DNA of 64,000 nucleotides from Clostridium sartagoforme (GCF_004794105.1 NZ_SRYR01000001.1:1116001-1180000); one strand, 5' to 3'; counted from the first letter of the stretch, positions 9,343 through 18,958 are shown. Notes: generated by a model not told the origin, from the sequence alone. Program-made: numbers and translations.

Positions 9343-9351
9343 ATATTTGCT

Positions 9352-9579
9352 TTATTCTTTTACTATTTTATCTATTATTTCTACCCTCTCATCGCCTAAA
9401 TAAGGATATAGCTTTAAAGAAATATTTCCATCTTTATAAACTCTTTCCCCATTAGCCTCAACTATCTTTTTGATCCTTGCTTCCATTTCTTCATAGCTAA
9501 TTAAAAATTCTAAATAATTATCTACTATGTCCTTTAAACAAGTTGCAAGTTCCTTAGGGTTTCTATATACTGCTCTCAT
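9352..9579 (-). CDS. Small conserved clostridial protein, function unknown
   Basis: 75 residues, highly charged, helical at the N-terminus (YRNPKELATCLKDIVDNYL) and ending in a short beta-rich segment (YPYLGDERVEIIDKIV). It has a GGAGA-type ribosome-binding site, its own promoter-sized leader and a terminator, so it is very likely expressed. It resembles a family of roughly 75-residue Firmicutes proteins without known function. It stands alone between the Nudix gene and ABC pair 2. Confidence 0.7.
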   Translation of the reverse strand: MRAVYRNPKELATCLKDIVDNYLEFLISYEEMEARIKKIVEANGERVYKDGNISLKLYPYLGDERVEIIDKIVKE

Positions 9580-9650
9580 CTCTTTCTCCTTATGTTTTAA
9601 AATAATTACAAGATTATTATAATTGGAAAATGAAGTTTTGACTAGTATAT

Positions 9651-11426
9651 TTAAGCACCTTTATTTAAAAAACTATATTGTGCTTTATATAGTTCATAAT
9701 AATAACCTTTTAAGTTTAAAAGATCTTCATGAGTACCTGTCTCTGTGATTTCTCCATTATCAATTACTATTATTTTATCACAGTCTCTAATAGTAGATAA
9801 TCTATGCGCTATTACAAAGGATGTTCTATTAGATAATAGCTTTTCAATACCTTTTTGTACTATAATTTCAGTTTGAGTATCAATATTTGAGGTAGCTTCA
9901 TCTAGTATAAGAATTCTAGGGTTTGCTAGTAATGCTCTTGCAAAAGATAATAATTGTCTTTGCCCTAATGAAAGTCTTGTACCTCTTTCATTTACCATAG
10001 TATCATATCCATTTTCTAAAGACATAATAAAGTCATGTGCATTAACTGCTTTTGCCGCATCAATTATTTCCTCATCTGTAGCATCTAGCTTTCCATATCT
10101 TATATTTTCTTTAATACTTGTTGAGAATAAGAAGGTATCTTGTAGCATTATCCCCATTTGACTTCTTATAGATTCCAAGTTATAGTCCAATACATTTTTA
10201 TTATCAATTAATATTTCACCACTTGTAGGATTATAGAATCTGCTAATTAAAGAAACTATAGTAGTTTTTCCTGCTCCAGTTTCTCCTACTAATGCTATCT
10301 TTTCGCCCTTTTCTATTTTAAAGCTTACACCTTTTAGAACTAAATCTTTTTCTTCTTCACTATATGAAAAAGATACATTTTTAAATTCTACTTCACCGTT
10401 AATTGCACCAATATCCTCTTTATCTAAGTCATCCTTAATAAATGGCTCTATATCTAAGATTTCAAAAATTCTATCTGCTGCAGAAAGATTTGTAATAAGA
10501 GTATTATAGAAGTTAGATAAGTTCATAATAGGTCTCCAAAACATTCCTATATACATTGAAAATGCTAATAATGTACCTATTTCTAAATCTCCACTTCTTA
10601 TTAGAGTATAACCTAAATAAAAGACTATAATAGTTCCTAGTCCCCAAGACAACTCAACTATCGGCCAAATAAAATCATTAACTTTAACTGCATTTATAAA
10701 GCTCTTTAAATGATCCCACACAAGCATCTTAAATTTATCATCAGTATCATTTTCTTTTGCATAAGATTGAACTACCTTTATTCCAGATATATCTTCGTGG
10801 GTATAACCATTTAAAATAGATCTTTTACTTCTATATTCAGCCCATCTCTTTCTTGAATTTACTTCTATTACAAACATACCAACACCAAGTACTGGTAATA
10901 AAAGTATACAAGCAATGGCAAGTTTAAAATTTAATATTAGCATAAAAATAATTACAGAAATTAAACTTATTATTTCTGGAATTAATGATTGAATACTTTG
11001 GTCAAAAAGGTTTTTTAATGAATTTACATCCCCCATAACTCTAGCTAATATTTTTCCTACAGGCCTTCTATCAAAAAAATTGAAAGGTAACTTTTGAATA
11101 TGTGTATAGAGCTCCATTCTTATATTAACTAAAATACTATTTGTTACATAGCTTATTACCTTCCACTTAATTTTTGAAAATAGTAATGTTAGTAGGTTTA
11201 TAACTACTAAAAAAAGCCCTATATATACTAATCCTTTTATATCATTGTTCTTTATATTATTGTCTATAGCTATTTTCATTAAATATGGATTTAAATTATT
11301 AGAAATAGTTATCAGCCCCATAAGTATTATTGATAATGCTGATTCTTTTTTATAATCCTTTAAATAAGAAAATAGCCTAAATACTATTTCTTTTTTACTT
11401 CTAATCTCTTCCTTTTCTCTAGGCAT
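9651..11426 (-). CDS. ABC exporter half-transporter, catalytic-Glu subunit of pair 2 (YheH-like)
   Basis: 591 residues from the ATG at 11426. This is preferred over a start 75 bases upstream because a GGAGG sits 8 bases before 11426 and the preceding gene ends at 11428. Six-helix membrane domain, then an ATPase domain with Walker A GETGAGKTT, Walker B ILILDEATSNID (catalytic Glu present) and an altered signature LSLGQ. One base separates it from its partner, so the two are co-translated. It resembles the YheH/BmrD half of heterodimeric multidrug exporters. Confidence 0.9.
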   Translation of the reverse strand: MPREKEEIRSKKEIVFRLFSYLKDYKKESALSIILMGLITISNNLNPYLMKIAIDNNIKNNDIKGLVYIGLFLVVINLLTLLFSKIKWKVISYVTNSILVNIRMELYTHIQKLPFNFFDRRPVGKILARVMGDVNSLKNLFDQSIQSLIPEIISLISVIIFMLILNFKLAIACILLLPVLGVGMFVIEVNSRKRWAEYRSKRSILNGYTHEDISGIKVVQSYAKENDTDDKFKMLVWDHLKSFINAVKVNDFIWPIVELSWGLGTIIVFYLGYTLIRSGDLEIGTLLAFSMYIGMFWRPIMNLSNFYNTLITNLSAADRIFEILDIEPFIKDDLDKEDIGAINGEVEFKNVSFSYSEEEKDLVLKGVSFKIEKGEKIALVGETGAGKTTIVSLISRFYNPTSGEILIDNKNVLDYNLESIRSQMGIMLQDTFLFSTSIKENIRYGKLDATDEEIIDAAKAVNAHDFIMSLENGYDTMVNERGTRLSLGQRQLLSFARALLANPRILILDEATSNIDTQTEIIVQKGIEKLLSNRTSFVIAHRLSTIRDCDKIIVIDNGEITETGTHEDLLNLKGYYYELYKAQYSFLNKGA

Positions 11427-11427
11427 A

Positions 11428-13155
11428 TTATATAACCTCCAAATTATTAAAATCCTTAAATTGCTCCTTATATACATTATAGTAATACTTTTTCTTATCA
11501 ATTAACTCATTATGAGTACCTTTTTCAACTATTTCTCCATTTTTCATAAATACTATTAAGTCAGCATTTTTCACTGCTGAAATTCTATGAGCTACTAAAA
11601 TAGTAGTTTTACCCTTCTTTATTTCATTTAAGTTCTTTAATAGTTGATGTTCTGTTTCCATATCTAATGCGGAAGTTGAATCATCTAAAATAAGTATAGG
11701 TGCATTTCTTATTATTGCTCTAGCTATTGAAATTCTTTGTTTTTGTCCACCAGAAAGCCCAACACCTCTCTCACCTATTTCAGTGTTAAATCCATCTTGA
11801 AGCTCCTCAATAAATTCTAAAGCACAAGATTTATTAGCTCCACTAATAATATCATCTACAGTAGCATCTACTTTCCCAAATTTGAGATTGTTCACTACTG
11901 AATCAGAGAATAAGAAAGTGTCTTGTTGAACAACTGACATATTTTTTCTCAGTGTATTTAAGTTTATATCTTTAACATCTACTCCATTAATTTTTATATC
12001 TCCAGCAGTAGCATCATAATATCTTCCTATTAATGAAAGAAGTGTACTTTTTCCTGAACCTGTTTGTCCCATTATAGCTACTGTAGAACCTGCTCTTATA
12101 TTTAAGTTAATATTTCTTAAAACTAATTCATCATCATATTTAAAGCTTACATTACTAAATTCAATATCTCCTTCTATAGTATTAATTTCTTTACCACTAT
12201 TAGAGTTAATTTTAGTAAATCTATCAAAAATATTATTTATCTTCATAGTAGATGCTTTATTCTTAGAAAGAACGTCCATTAGCCACCCTATTTGTCTCAT
12301 TGGCCATATTAAATTTCCTATATAACCTGAAAAGGCTACAAGAGTACCAATAGTAATTTCATCAATCAAAACAAAATATCCTCCTACTATTATCATAGCA
12401 ATAAGAGTAATATTAGCTAAAAATTCAATTACAGGAAAACTTTTTGATATAGTTTTAGCTTGTTCTAAATTTAACTTGTAATATTGCTTATTTAAAGAGA
12501 AAAACCTTTCTATTTCATATTTTTCTCTACTAAAGGCCTTAACTAATCTAACACCAGAAATATTTTCTTGAGCACGGGTATTAATTTCTGCTGTCTTATC
12601 GCTTATCTCCTCATATCCATCATTTAACTTATTCTCTAATTTGTAAGCTAAAATTCCTATTGGAGATAAAATAAGCAAGCATATTACTGTTAGCTTCCAA
12701 TTTAAATAAAATAATATAACTGTACTAAATGAAAAATATAGTATATTTTCTACAAACATTCTAAGACCAAAGGATATTGTTTGCCATATATTTTCTATAT
12801 CTTCTCCTATTCTAGACATTAATTCACCAGTATTAGTCTTGTCAAAGTAATCAAATTCAAAGCTTTGTATATGAGAAAATAATTCTGTTCTTATATTATA
12901 GTGAACCTTTGCACTAATATAATCATATAAAAATTCCTTTCCGTATCCAAAAATTGCTTTTAACAAAGTCACTATTAAAAATCCTAATAAAATTGATGGT
13001 ATAATTGCATATTCCTGATTTATTATTCCTCTATCAACTATAATTTTTTGTAGCATTGGCGTTACTTGGTCAATTAGTATAATAAAAACCATAGCCATTG
13101 TCCCTATTATAAGTAGCCATTTTTCCTTTAATAAGTATTTTAGTATTCTTCTCAC
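11428..13155 (-). CDS. ABC exporter half-transporter, degenerate-site subunit of pair 2 (YheI-like)
   Basis: 575 residues from a GTG start at 13155 with GGGAG five bases upstream; another GTG at 13167 lies within the ribosome-binding region. Membrane domain, then Walker A GQTGSGKST, a perfect LSGGQ signature and Walker B ILDDSTSALD, with Asp replacing the catalytic Glu. The pattern is complementary to its partner and matches BmrCD/TM287-288-type heterodimers with one degenerate ATP site. The substrate is unknown, and no regulator gene is adjacent. Confidence 0.9.
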   Translation of the reverse strand: MRRILKYLLKEKWLLIIGTMAMVFIILIDQVTPMLQKIIVDRGIINQEYAIIPSILLGFLIVTLLKAIFGYGKEFLYDYISAKVHYNIRTELFSHIQSFEFDYFDKTNTGELMSRIGEDIENIWQTISFGLRMFVENILYFSFSTVILFYLNWKLTVICLLILSPIGILAYKLENKLNDGYEEISDKTAEINTRAQENISGVRLVKAFSREKYEIERFFSLNKQYYKLNLEQAKTISKSFPVIEFLANITLIAMIIVGGYFVLIDEITIGTLVAFSGYIGNLIWPMRQIGWLMDVLSKNKASTMKINNIFDRFTKINSNSGKEINTIEGDIEFSNVSFKYDDELVLRNINLNIRAGSTVAIMGQTGSGKSTLLSLIGRYYDATAGDIKINGVDVKDINLNTLRKNMSVVQQDTFLFSDSVVNNLKFGKVDATVDDIISGANKSCALEFIEELQDGFNTEIGERGVGLSGGQKQRISIARAIIRNAPILILDDSTSALDMETEHQLLKNLNEIKKGKTTILVAHRISAVKNADLIVFMKNGEIVEKGTHNELIDKKKYYYNVYKEQFKDFNNLEVI

Positions 13156-13250
13156 TATTTCTCCCACCTTTCTCTAGTAATACCATTTATTGCTATTATA
13201 ATATTATACAATTATATCTATATATATAAAAGAACAATTTTAATAAAAAA

Positions 13251-13304
13251 AATGAATTATATATTACTAACTACCTTAAAGTAGTTAATAATACATAATT
13301 CATT
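13251..13304 (-). terminator. Long hairpin terminator after the metalloprotease gene
   Basis: Nested arms (AATGAATTAT at 13251-13260 with its complement ending at 13304, and AACTAC/GTAGTT at 13269-13286) make a long imperfect hairpin. On the minus strand it is followed by eight T residues. Confidence 0.75.
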
Positions 13305-13317
13305 TATATATTTTCTA

Positions 13318-14010
13318 CTAATTTACTTGTAAAATAGACAATCCATTTTCTTTTAACCATTCTTTTGACACTTGAAAATCTGGAGCTAGCTTATATACTA
13401 ATGACCAAAAGCTATTTGAGTGATTCATATGCTTTAAATGACATAGTTCATGGATAATAATATAATCCATAACATAATCAGGCATCAATACTAGTCGCCA
13501 GTTAAGCCTTATTTCTTTTCTACTATTACAGCTTCCCCATCTAGATTTTTGATTTCTTATTAAAACTTTAGATGGTAGCAAATTATACTTACTAGAAAGT
13601 GTATTTACCCGATTTAAAATAACATTGTTTGCATTTTCTAAATACCACTTCTTTATTAAATAATCAACATAGTGCAAATCAGTATTTTTTGTTCTTATAA
13701 TTATTAAATCATCCTTTACAACTATTTTATCTATAATTGATTCTTCAACTATCTTTAAAAACTTCTTACCTCTATAAATAATATAAGTTTCATCATTTAA
13801 ATTATTCTCATGTATCTTATTTATATTTTTAATTATCCAATTTTCTTTACTCTTAATTAATTCTTCAATATAATCATAACTTATTCCTATTGGAGCATAA
13901 ACATATAATTCTTTGTTACCATTTATTTTTATTGAAATATTTTTTTTATTTTTATAAATGACGATATAATTAATTTTCACGTCCTTTAAAGTTATACTCT
14001 TTGTTACCAT
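13318..14010 (-). CDS. YgjP-like zinc metallopeptidase (DUF45)
   Basis: 230 residues. The HELCHLKHMNH segment gives His187, Glu188, His191 and third ligand His197. It follows the conserved NQKSRWGSCN motif at 153-162 that marks the DUF45/YgjP (WLM/SprT-like) family. These are cytosolic, predicted zinc proteases of uncertain substrate, often genetically linked to restriction-modification or DNA repair genes. Here it follows an MFS transporter by 3 bases in one operon. It has only a weak ribosome-binding site, so translation is probably coupled. Confidence 0.85.
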   Translation of the reverse strand: MVTKSITLKDVKINYIVIYKNKKNISIKINGNKELYVYAPIGISYDYIEELIKSKENWIIKNINKIHENNLNDETYIIYRGKKFLKIVEESIIDKIVVKDDLIIIRTKNTDLHYVDYLIKKWYLENANNVILNRVNTLSSKYNLLPSKVLIRNQKSRWGSCNSRKEIRLNWRLVLMPDYVMDYIIIHELCHLKHMNHSNSFWSLVYKLAPDFQVSKEWLKENGLSILQVN

Positions 14011-14013
14011 AAG

Positions 14014-15165
14014 TTAATTTAATACCTTTTTCTTGCTAGGTAAGAACAATATAAATATTATTGTAGAAATTACTATTGATATGAAAACAAAAATGTACAT
14101 TCCAAAATACCCATAATCTCCTTGAATATAACTATAAATTGAAGGGTATATAAAGTTTGCACCTCCACTACTTAATACAGATAAAACGGAAAATGATGTA
14201 GCTACTAATTCACTACTTATTATCTCTCTTAAGTATTTAAATAGGAAACTTAAATAGAGTCCATACATTATACCATGTAATTGGTCCCCTAAAACTACTA
14301 AAGCTATATTGCCAGTTGACAATAATAATACCTTAATTGCAGCAACTACTAATGCTATAGTTAAACATTTTTTACTATTAGCATTAATTAAGTACTTAGA
14401 AACTATCAGAAATGAAAAGAATTCTACAACAACTCTTAAGCTGATTGAAAAACTATATATTTGATTTGCCTTTTCAACATCGTTAACTAAATCAACTAAA
14501 TACGATGAATAAGCGAAATCTAAACCCATATAGCTACCTATTCCTAAAAATATAACAATAATTAATAAAACTATATTTTTGTTTTTGAATAAGTCTATGA
14601 ACTTTGGATGGTCTTTTTCTTCCTTAATTTCAATATCATCTTTAAATTTATTTATAATTATAAATATCATTGTACAAATAATGACTATAGCTATAATATG
14701 TAAGATTCTAAATCCAAATTTATTTAATATAAGCCCTGATAAAAATACTACACAGGCGTACCCTATGGAACCCCATTTTCTAACATCTGAGAATTCAAGT
14801 TTACTTTTTATTGATAATTCTTCTATATAAATCTCAAAAATCCCAGCAACAGATGCTAGCATAGCACCATAAATTGGTGCATAAATAATTGCTAAATCTT
14901 TATTTATAAACATTAATCCTACTATTGAGATTAAGACTCCAAATAAATATACGATTATAAATTTATTTTTGTTTTTAACCTTTGAGAATATATTAGATAA
15001 AATAGGCTGAGCTATTATAGTAAATAAAGCACCCACTGATACAACTCTTCCGACTTCGCTTAAACTAAGACCTACTTCTTGATTTAGGTATGGAAAATAA
15101 AATGTAGTTAAAATACTAAAAACTCCAAATATCAAAAAAGTAGATATATTATAATACTTTTTCAT
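14014..15165 (-). CDS. MFS transporter
   Basis: 383 residues with about 12 predicted membrane helices and a central cytoplasmic charged loop (KFKDDIEIKEEKDHPKF). The overall form resembles the MFS_1-like/nucleoside-symporter branch; substrate not determinable. GGAGG six bases before the ATG. First gene of a two-gene unit with the YgjP-like protease. Confidence 0.8.
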   Translation of the reverse strand: MKKYYNISTFLIFGVFSILTTFYFPYLNQEVGLSLSEVGRVVSVGALFTIIAQPILSNIFSKVKNKNKFIIVYLFGVLISIVGLMFINKDLAIIYAPIYGAMLASVAGIFEIYIEELSIKSKLEFSDVRKWGSIGYACVVFLSGLILNKFGFRILHIIAIVIICTMIFIIINKFKDDIEIKEEKDHPKFIDLFKNKNIVLLIIVIFLGIGSYMGLDFAYSSYLVDLVNDVEKANQIYSFSISLRVVVEFFSFLIVSKYLINANSKKCLTIALVVAAIKVLLLSTGNIALVVLGDQLHGIMYGLYLSFLFKYLREIISSELVATSFSVLSVLSSGGANFIYPSIYSYIQGDYGYFGMYIFVFISIVISTIIFILFLPSKKKVLN

Positions 15166-15218
15166 TTACTACCTCCAATACTATATTTACTATAGTACAA
15201 CACTTTTAAAAAAAATAA

Positions 15219-15244
15219 AAGGCTATCCTTTTACAGATAGCCTT
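15219..15244 (-). terminator. Terminator of desulfoferrodoxin gene
   Basis: A perfect 9-bp stem (15219-15227 with 15236-15244) is followed on the minus strand by TTTATTTTTTTT, just after the stop at 15256. Confidence 0.85.
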
Positions 15245-15255
15245 AATTATTCTTA

Positions 15256-15636
15256 TTATTTAGTGCTCCATAAGCCATGTAGATTACAGTATTCTCTAAC
15301 TCTATCTACTTCTCCATCAACTTTAAATACTGCAACTGGTTTTTCACCAGCATTTAAGTTTTGTCTTAAAACTTGTCCATTTTTTGTTATTACTTCTACC
15401 CATTGAATAAAGTGTTCAGCTAACATTGGATGTTCAACTTCTCCAACTTTAACATGTACTTCTCCATCTTTTACTTCTGCAACTGGAATATGCTTTTCAA
15501 CTGCAGCATCAACTGTATTTTCTTCTAATAAATTCATTGGCTTACCGCAACAAACTAGTTGTCCACCACCAACATTTAAAATTTCTACGATGTTACCACA
15601 AACACCACATTTGTAAACTTGTAAATTTTTTACCAT
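15256..15636 (-). CDS. dfx: Desulfoferrodoxin (superoxide reductase)
   Basis: 126 residues, full length for a two-iron 2Fe-SOR. The N-terminal rubredoxin-like centre has Cys10, Cys13, Cys29 and Cys30. The catalytic Fe(His)4Cys site has His49, His69, His75, Cys117 and His120, and the Glu47-Lys48 pair needed for catalysis is present. The cytosolic enzyme reduces superoxide to hydrogen peroxide in anaerobes using rubredoxin-supplied electrons. Monocistronic, with a strong terminator. Confidence 0.96.
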   Translation of the reverse strand: MVKNLQVYKCGVCGNIVEILNVGGGQLVCCGKPMNLLEENTVDAAVEKHIPVAEVKDGEVHVKVGEVEHPMLAEHFIQWVEVITKNGQVLRQNLNAGEKPVAVFKVDGEVDRVREYCNLHGLWSTK

Positions 15637-15714
15637 AAAAAATCACTCCTTAATTATATTGTTTTTAATTATAATTATATAATACTACTTTTCTCATAAC
15701 TTTACAAATATTTC

Positions 15715-16122
15715 TTATGGCATTAAAGCTTCCTCTGCTAGATTCCTTACATAATTATACTCATTTACTTCCAAATACTCGAAGTTTATGTCTAATCTTA
15801 ATGTTCTTATTAAATTCTTAAGATTACTTAATAATATTTCTGTCCTACTATTTATTTCAATCTCTTTTCCTTTAAAGTAATTAACTATATTCATATTAGA
15901 TACATAAACATCAATATTTTCTGCATCACTATACTTTAGTATTTCTGATATTCCATGAACTAATCCATATATATGGGCTTCAATACAGGTTCCCCTTCCT
16001 ACTTTTTTTGAGAAGGATATCTCATTCCCATTATTATTTAATATAACACCACCTATACCTATATTACTTTGAAAGCTTCTAGTATCATTACATTTACCAG
16101 TAACATAAAGACTATACTTCAT
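15715..16122 (-). CDS. RNase H-like fold protein lacking catalytic residues
   Basis: 135 residues from the ATG at 16122 (GGAGG upstream; the in-frame start at 16149 lacks one). The pattern GIGGVILNNNGNEI, then IEAHIYGLVHGISEIL, then YVSNMNIVNYF, then VRNLAEEAL follows the RNase HI/RVT_3 fold. By eye the first Asp (TDGS) is Thr, the second (SDS) is Asn and the last Asp is Glu; only the helix Glu remains. It is therefore probably not a nuclease and may be a nucleic-acid-binding relic. Fold assignment is moderate. Confidence 0.6.
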   Translation of the reverse strand: MKYSLYVTGKCNDTRSFQSNIGIGGVILNNNGNEISFSKKVGRGTCIEAHIYGLVHGISEILKYSDAENIDVYVSNMNIVNYFKGKEIEINSRTEILLSNLKNLIRTLRLDINFEYLEVNEYNYVRNLAEEALMP

Positions 16123-16264
16123 AAATCCTCCAAATTTATATATTGTCAATATAATGGTATTCCTTTACAGCTTATTTTATTCTAAAATCATTTAATACTA
16201 TATTTGATTTTTTCTTATTTAAATATATACTTAATTCATAATAAGAAAATATTGGAGGTTAAGT

Positions 16265-17131
16265 ATGAGTTTATTAAATAAAAATGATTCTATAGCTTTA
16301 GTTTCTAATTCTAATGGTCTAGATTTAAGTATGATTGATAAAATCACTGAGTTGGAATATATATTAAAACAATTGAATTTACAAACTATCACATCAAAAT
16401 CACTATTTAAAGATGATAATAATAAAACTTTTAGTGCTGAAATTAGAGCTAAAGAGTTAATGAAGTTTTATAATGACAATGATATAAAGGCTATTTTCGA
16501 TTTATCTGGAGGAGATTTATGTAATGAAGTTTTAAGGTATTTAGATTTTTCTAAAATAAAGAATTCTAATAAACCTTTCTTTGGATATAGCGATTTAACT
16601 GTAATTTTAAATTCATTATATTCTAAAACTAATAAAGTTAATTATAACTATCAATTAAGAAATTTAATTAGAGAAGATGGTGAAAATCAAATTAAAAACT
16701 TCACTAATACCATTTTATTAAATAAAGATAATAGTTTATTTGATTTTGATTATAAATGGATTCAAGGTAGATCTATGGAAGGTATTGTAGTTGGTGGGAA
16801 TATTCGTTGTATGCTAAAATTAGCTGGAACTAAATATCTTCCTAACTTTGAAAATAAAATTCTTTTCTTAGAAGCTTTGAGTGGTGATGAAAATAAAATT
16901 TCAACATTTATTGAACAATATATTCAAATAGGTGCATTTAATAATTTAAAAGGACTTATATTAGGTCACTTTACTGAATATGAAGGTTCAAATTCTAATC
17001 CTCCTATAGAAGAACTAATCTTAGGAAAATTAAATAATGATAAACTTCCAGTTATTAAAACTAATGAATTAGGGCATTCTCCAAATTCTAAAGCTATAGC
17101 TATAGGAAGTAATATACAATTATTTAGTTAA
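16265..17131 (+). CDS. S66 family peptidase (LD-carboxypeptidase / MccF-like)
   Basis: 288 residues. The S66 triad is visible: Ser109 in FGYSD, Glu203 in FLEAL and His271 in LGHSPNS. The family includes LdcA, which trims murein tetrapeptides between L- and D-residues during recycling, and MccF, which inactivates microcin C. This chain is about 20 residues shorter than typical LdcA. No signal peptide, so cytosolic. GGAGG precedes the ATG; monocistronic. Confidence 0.85.
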   Translation: MSLLNKNDSIALVSNSNGLDLSMIDKITELEYILKQLNLQTITSKSLFKDDNNKTFSAEIRAKELMKFYNDNDIKAIFDLSGGDLCNEVLRYLDFSKIKNSNKPFFGYSDLTVILNSLYSKTNKVNYNYQLRNLIREDGENQIKNFTNTILLNKDNSLFDFDYKWIQGRSMEGIVVGGNIRCMLKLAGTKYLPNFENKILFLEALSGDENKISTFIEQYIQIGAFNNLKGLILGHFTEYEGSNSNPPIEELILGKLNNDKLPVIKTNELGHSPNSKAIAIGSNIQLFS

Positions 17132-17226
17132 TAAATGGTTTTATTGAAATAATTTTAGTTAAAGTATATAATTTAATTTATAATAAACGGCTGTTTATTG
17201 TAAACTAATTAGTAGAGGTGACGATT

Positions 17227-17661
17227 ATGTTAAAAGAAGAATTAAAAAAGAACGAAATAGCTGCTATGAAAGCTAGAGATAAACAAACTGTAAATGTATT
17301 AAGATTAGTTAATGCCGAAATTAAATCTTATGAAGTTAACGAAAGACAAGATATTACAGATGACGGTGTAATAAAAATAATTGAGAAGCAAATTAAGCAA
17401 TTAAAAGAAGCTCTTGAATATGCTGAAAAGCTTAATGATGAAGCAAAAATTGAGGAAGGTAACTTTGCAATAAAATTACTTACTCCTTATCTTCCTAAAC
17501 AATTATCAGAAGAGGAAGTAACTGCCATGCTTAAAGAAATAATTGCTAATGGAAATTATACTGCAAAGGATATGGGTAATATTATGAAAGAAATAATGCC
17601 TAAAGTAGCAGGAAAATTTGATAGATCAAAAATTAACCCAATGGTAAAAAGTTTACTATAA
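17227..17661 (+). CDS. yqeY: GatB/YqeY domain protein
   Basis: 144 residues from the ATG at 17227, with AGAGGTG six bases upstream (the GTG at 17218 is part of that site). It has the all-helical YqeY fold: KARDKQTVNVLRLVNAEIK at the start and the C-terminal DMGNIMKEIMPKVAGKFDRS segment. It is related to the tail domain of the GatB amidotransferase subunit. Stand-alone YqeY proteins are thought to act near tRNA; function unproven. Confidence 0.9.
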   Translation: MLKEELKKNEIAAMKARDKQTVNVLRLVNAEIKSYEVNERQDITDDGVIKIIEKQIKQLKEALEYAEKLNDEAKIEEGNFAIKLLTPYLPKQLSEEEVTAMLKEIIANGNYTAKDMGNIMKEIMPKVAGKFDRSKINPMVKSLL

Positions 17662-17688
17662 AAAAAGCTGCTCTAAGGCAGCTTTTTT
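17662..17688 (+). terminator. Terminator of yqeY
   Basis: A 10-bp stem (17662-17671 with 17678-17687) ends in a run of six T residues, directly abutting the stop codon. Confidence 0.9.
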
Positions 17689-17698
17689 AATGGAATAA

Positions 17699-17766
17699 TT
17701 AAAGAATAATATGTAAAGCCTATATAAAATAATAATAATTTTCTTCTTAACAATATTATTCTTTAA
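17699..17766 (-). repeat. Perfect 14-bp inverted repeat after the EamA gene
   Basis: TTAAAGAATAATAT at 17699-17712 is exactly complementary to 17753-17766, with a 40-base spacer. It lies just after the EamA stop (17781) and may act as its terminator or 3' stabiliser, although no T-run follows. Confidence 0.5.
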
Positions 17767-17780
17767 ATATTTGTTATAAT

Positions 17781-18662
17781 CTACTTTGTTGTAGATTCTT
17801 TTTTATCTAGATTTCTATTATAAAGGAACATATATAAAGAAGCTCCAAATATAATTATATATCCTATGAAACTTAATGTATCTGGTAAAACTCCAAAGAC
17901 TATAAAACTTATTATAGCTGAAAATATTATATTTGAATAATCGAATATTGATATTTCTTTTGCTGGAGCATATTTATATGCTATAGTTATACCAAATTGC
18001 CCTATACTTGCAAAAGCACCTGCCATTAATAAATAAAATAATTGTATTGGCTCCATAGGTTTATATACCGCCATCATAAATGGGAATATAGTTATTAATG
18101 AAAATAATGAAAAATAAAATACTATTGTATAATGATTTTCTTTACCTCCAAGAGATCTTAAACAAGTATATGCCCCTGCTGCAAAAACTGCTCCCAGAAT
18201 TCCTAGAATAAATGGTATCATTGATAAATCAAAACTAGGTTTTATAATAAACAACGCTCCTACGAAAGCTACTACTATTGAAATAAATTGCTTTAAATTA
18301 ATTTTTTCTCCTAAATATAATGCTGAAAAAATTATAACGAAGAATGGGCTAAGCTTATTTAACATATTCGCATCTGATAACACCAACATATCTATTGAAT
18401 AGAAATTCAATACTATTCCTATAGTCCCTAAAGTTGATCTTAGAATAAGTAATTTTTGATTCTCTTTCTTTCCAAAAAATCTTTCTTTATTTTTAATAAT
18501 GAAAAATAATGCTATTATACAAGAAACTAAATTTCTATAAAATGTTTTTTGAAATGAAGGTAAATCTCCAGATAGCTTAACAAATGCTGACATAGCTGCA
18601 AATCCAAAAGCAGAAAATGTTATAAATATTATTCCTTTTACTCTATCACTTAAATTGTTCAT
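17781..18662 (-). CDS. EamA/DMT family transporter
   Basis: 293 residues with ten predicted membrane helices in two EamA repeats. The N-terminal GFAAMSAFVKLSGDLPSFQKTFYRN segment is typical of the drug/metabolite transporter family. Substrate unknown; RhaT/YdcZ-like exporters of metabolites are the nearest group. Single gene. Confidence 0.85.
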   Translation of the reverse strand: MNNLSDRVKGIIFITFSAFGFAAMSAFVKLSGDLPSFQKTFYRNLVSCIIALFFIIKNKERFFGKKENQKLLILRSTLGTIGIVLNFYSIDMLVLSDANMLNKLSPFFVIIFSALYLGEKINLKQFISIVVAFVGALFIIKPSFDLSMIPFILGILGAVFAAGAYTCLRSLGGKENHYTIVFYFSLFSLITIFPFMMAVYKPMEPIQLFYLLMAGAFASIGQFGITIAYKYAPAKEISIFDYSNIIFSAIISFIVFGVLPDTLSFIGYIIIFGASLYMFLYNRNLDKKESTTK

Positions 18663-18736
18663 ATCATCACTCCTAACTTCTTACTATAATATATTATACA
18701 TAAAATAAAAAGCCTTAAAATAGTATTTAAAATAAT

Positions 18737-18761
18737 TGGAGCTGTCAAAGTGACAGCTCCA
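18737..18761 (-). terminator. Terminator after DUF1450 gene
   Basis: A perfect 11-bp stem (18737-18747 with 18751-18761) with a 3-base loop lies between the stop at 18767 and the EamA gene. The T-tract is interrupted (AATTATTTT). Confidence 0.7.
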
Positions 18762-18766
18762 TATTA

Positions 18767-18958
18767 CTATTCTTCAATTTGGCTTATAAATTCTTCTTCT
18801 GTTTCAGTTTCAATGTACTTTCCATTAGCATAACCAATTACAAGTCCATCTCTTCCTCCACATTCACCTATGCATCCAACTTCTACATTATCTGCACCAA
18901 ATTTTAACTCTAGCTTTTCTATATCTATTCCTGAACAAACTGGACAAACTGATATCAT
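18767..18958 (-). CDS. DUF1450 (YuzB-like) protein
   Basis: 63 residues with CPVC at 5-8 and C-x3-C (GCIGECGG) near 29-33, a small thioredoxin-like fold seen across Firmicutes. The Cys arrangement suggests metal or Fe-S binding, though none is proven. Monocistronic with a strong hairpin after it. Confidence 0.8.
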   Translation of the reverse strand: MISVCPVCSGIDIEKLELKFGADNVEVGCIGECGGRDGLVIGYANGKYIETETEEEFISQIEE

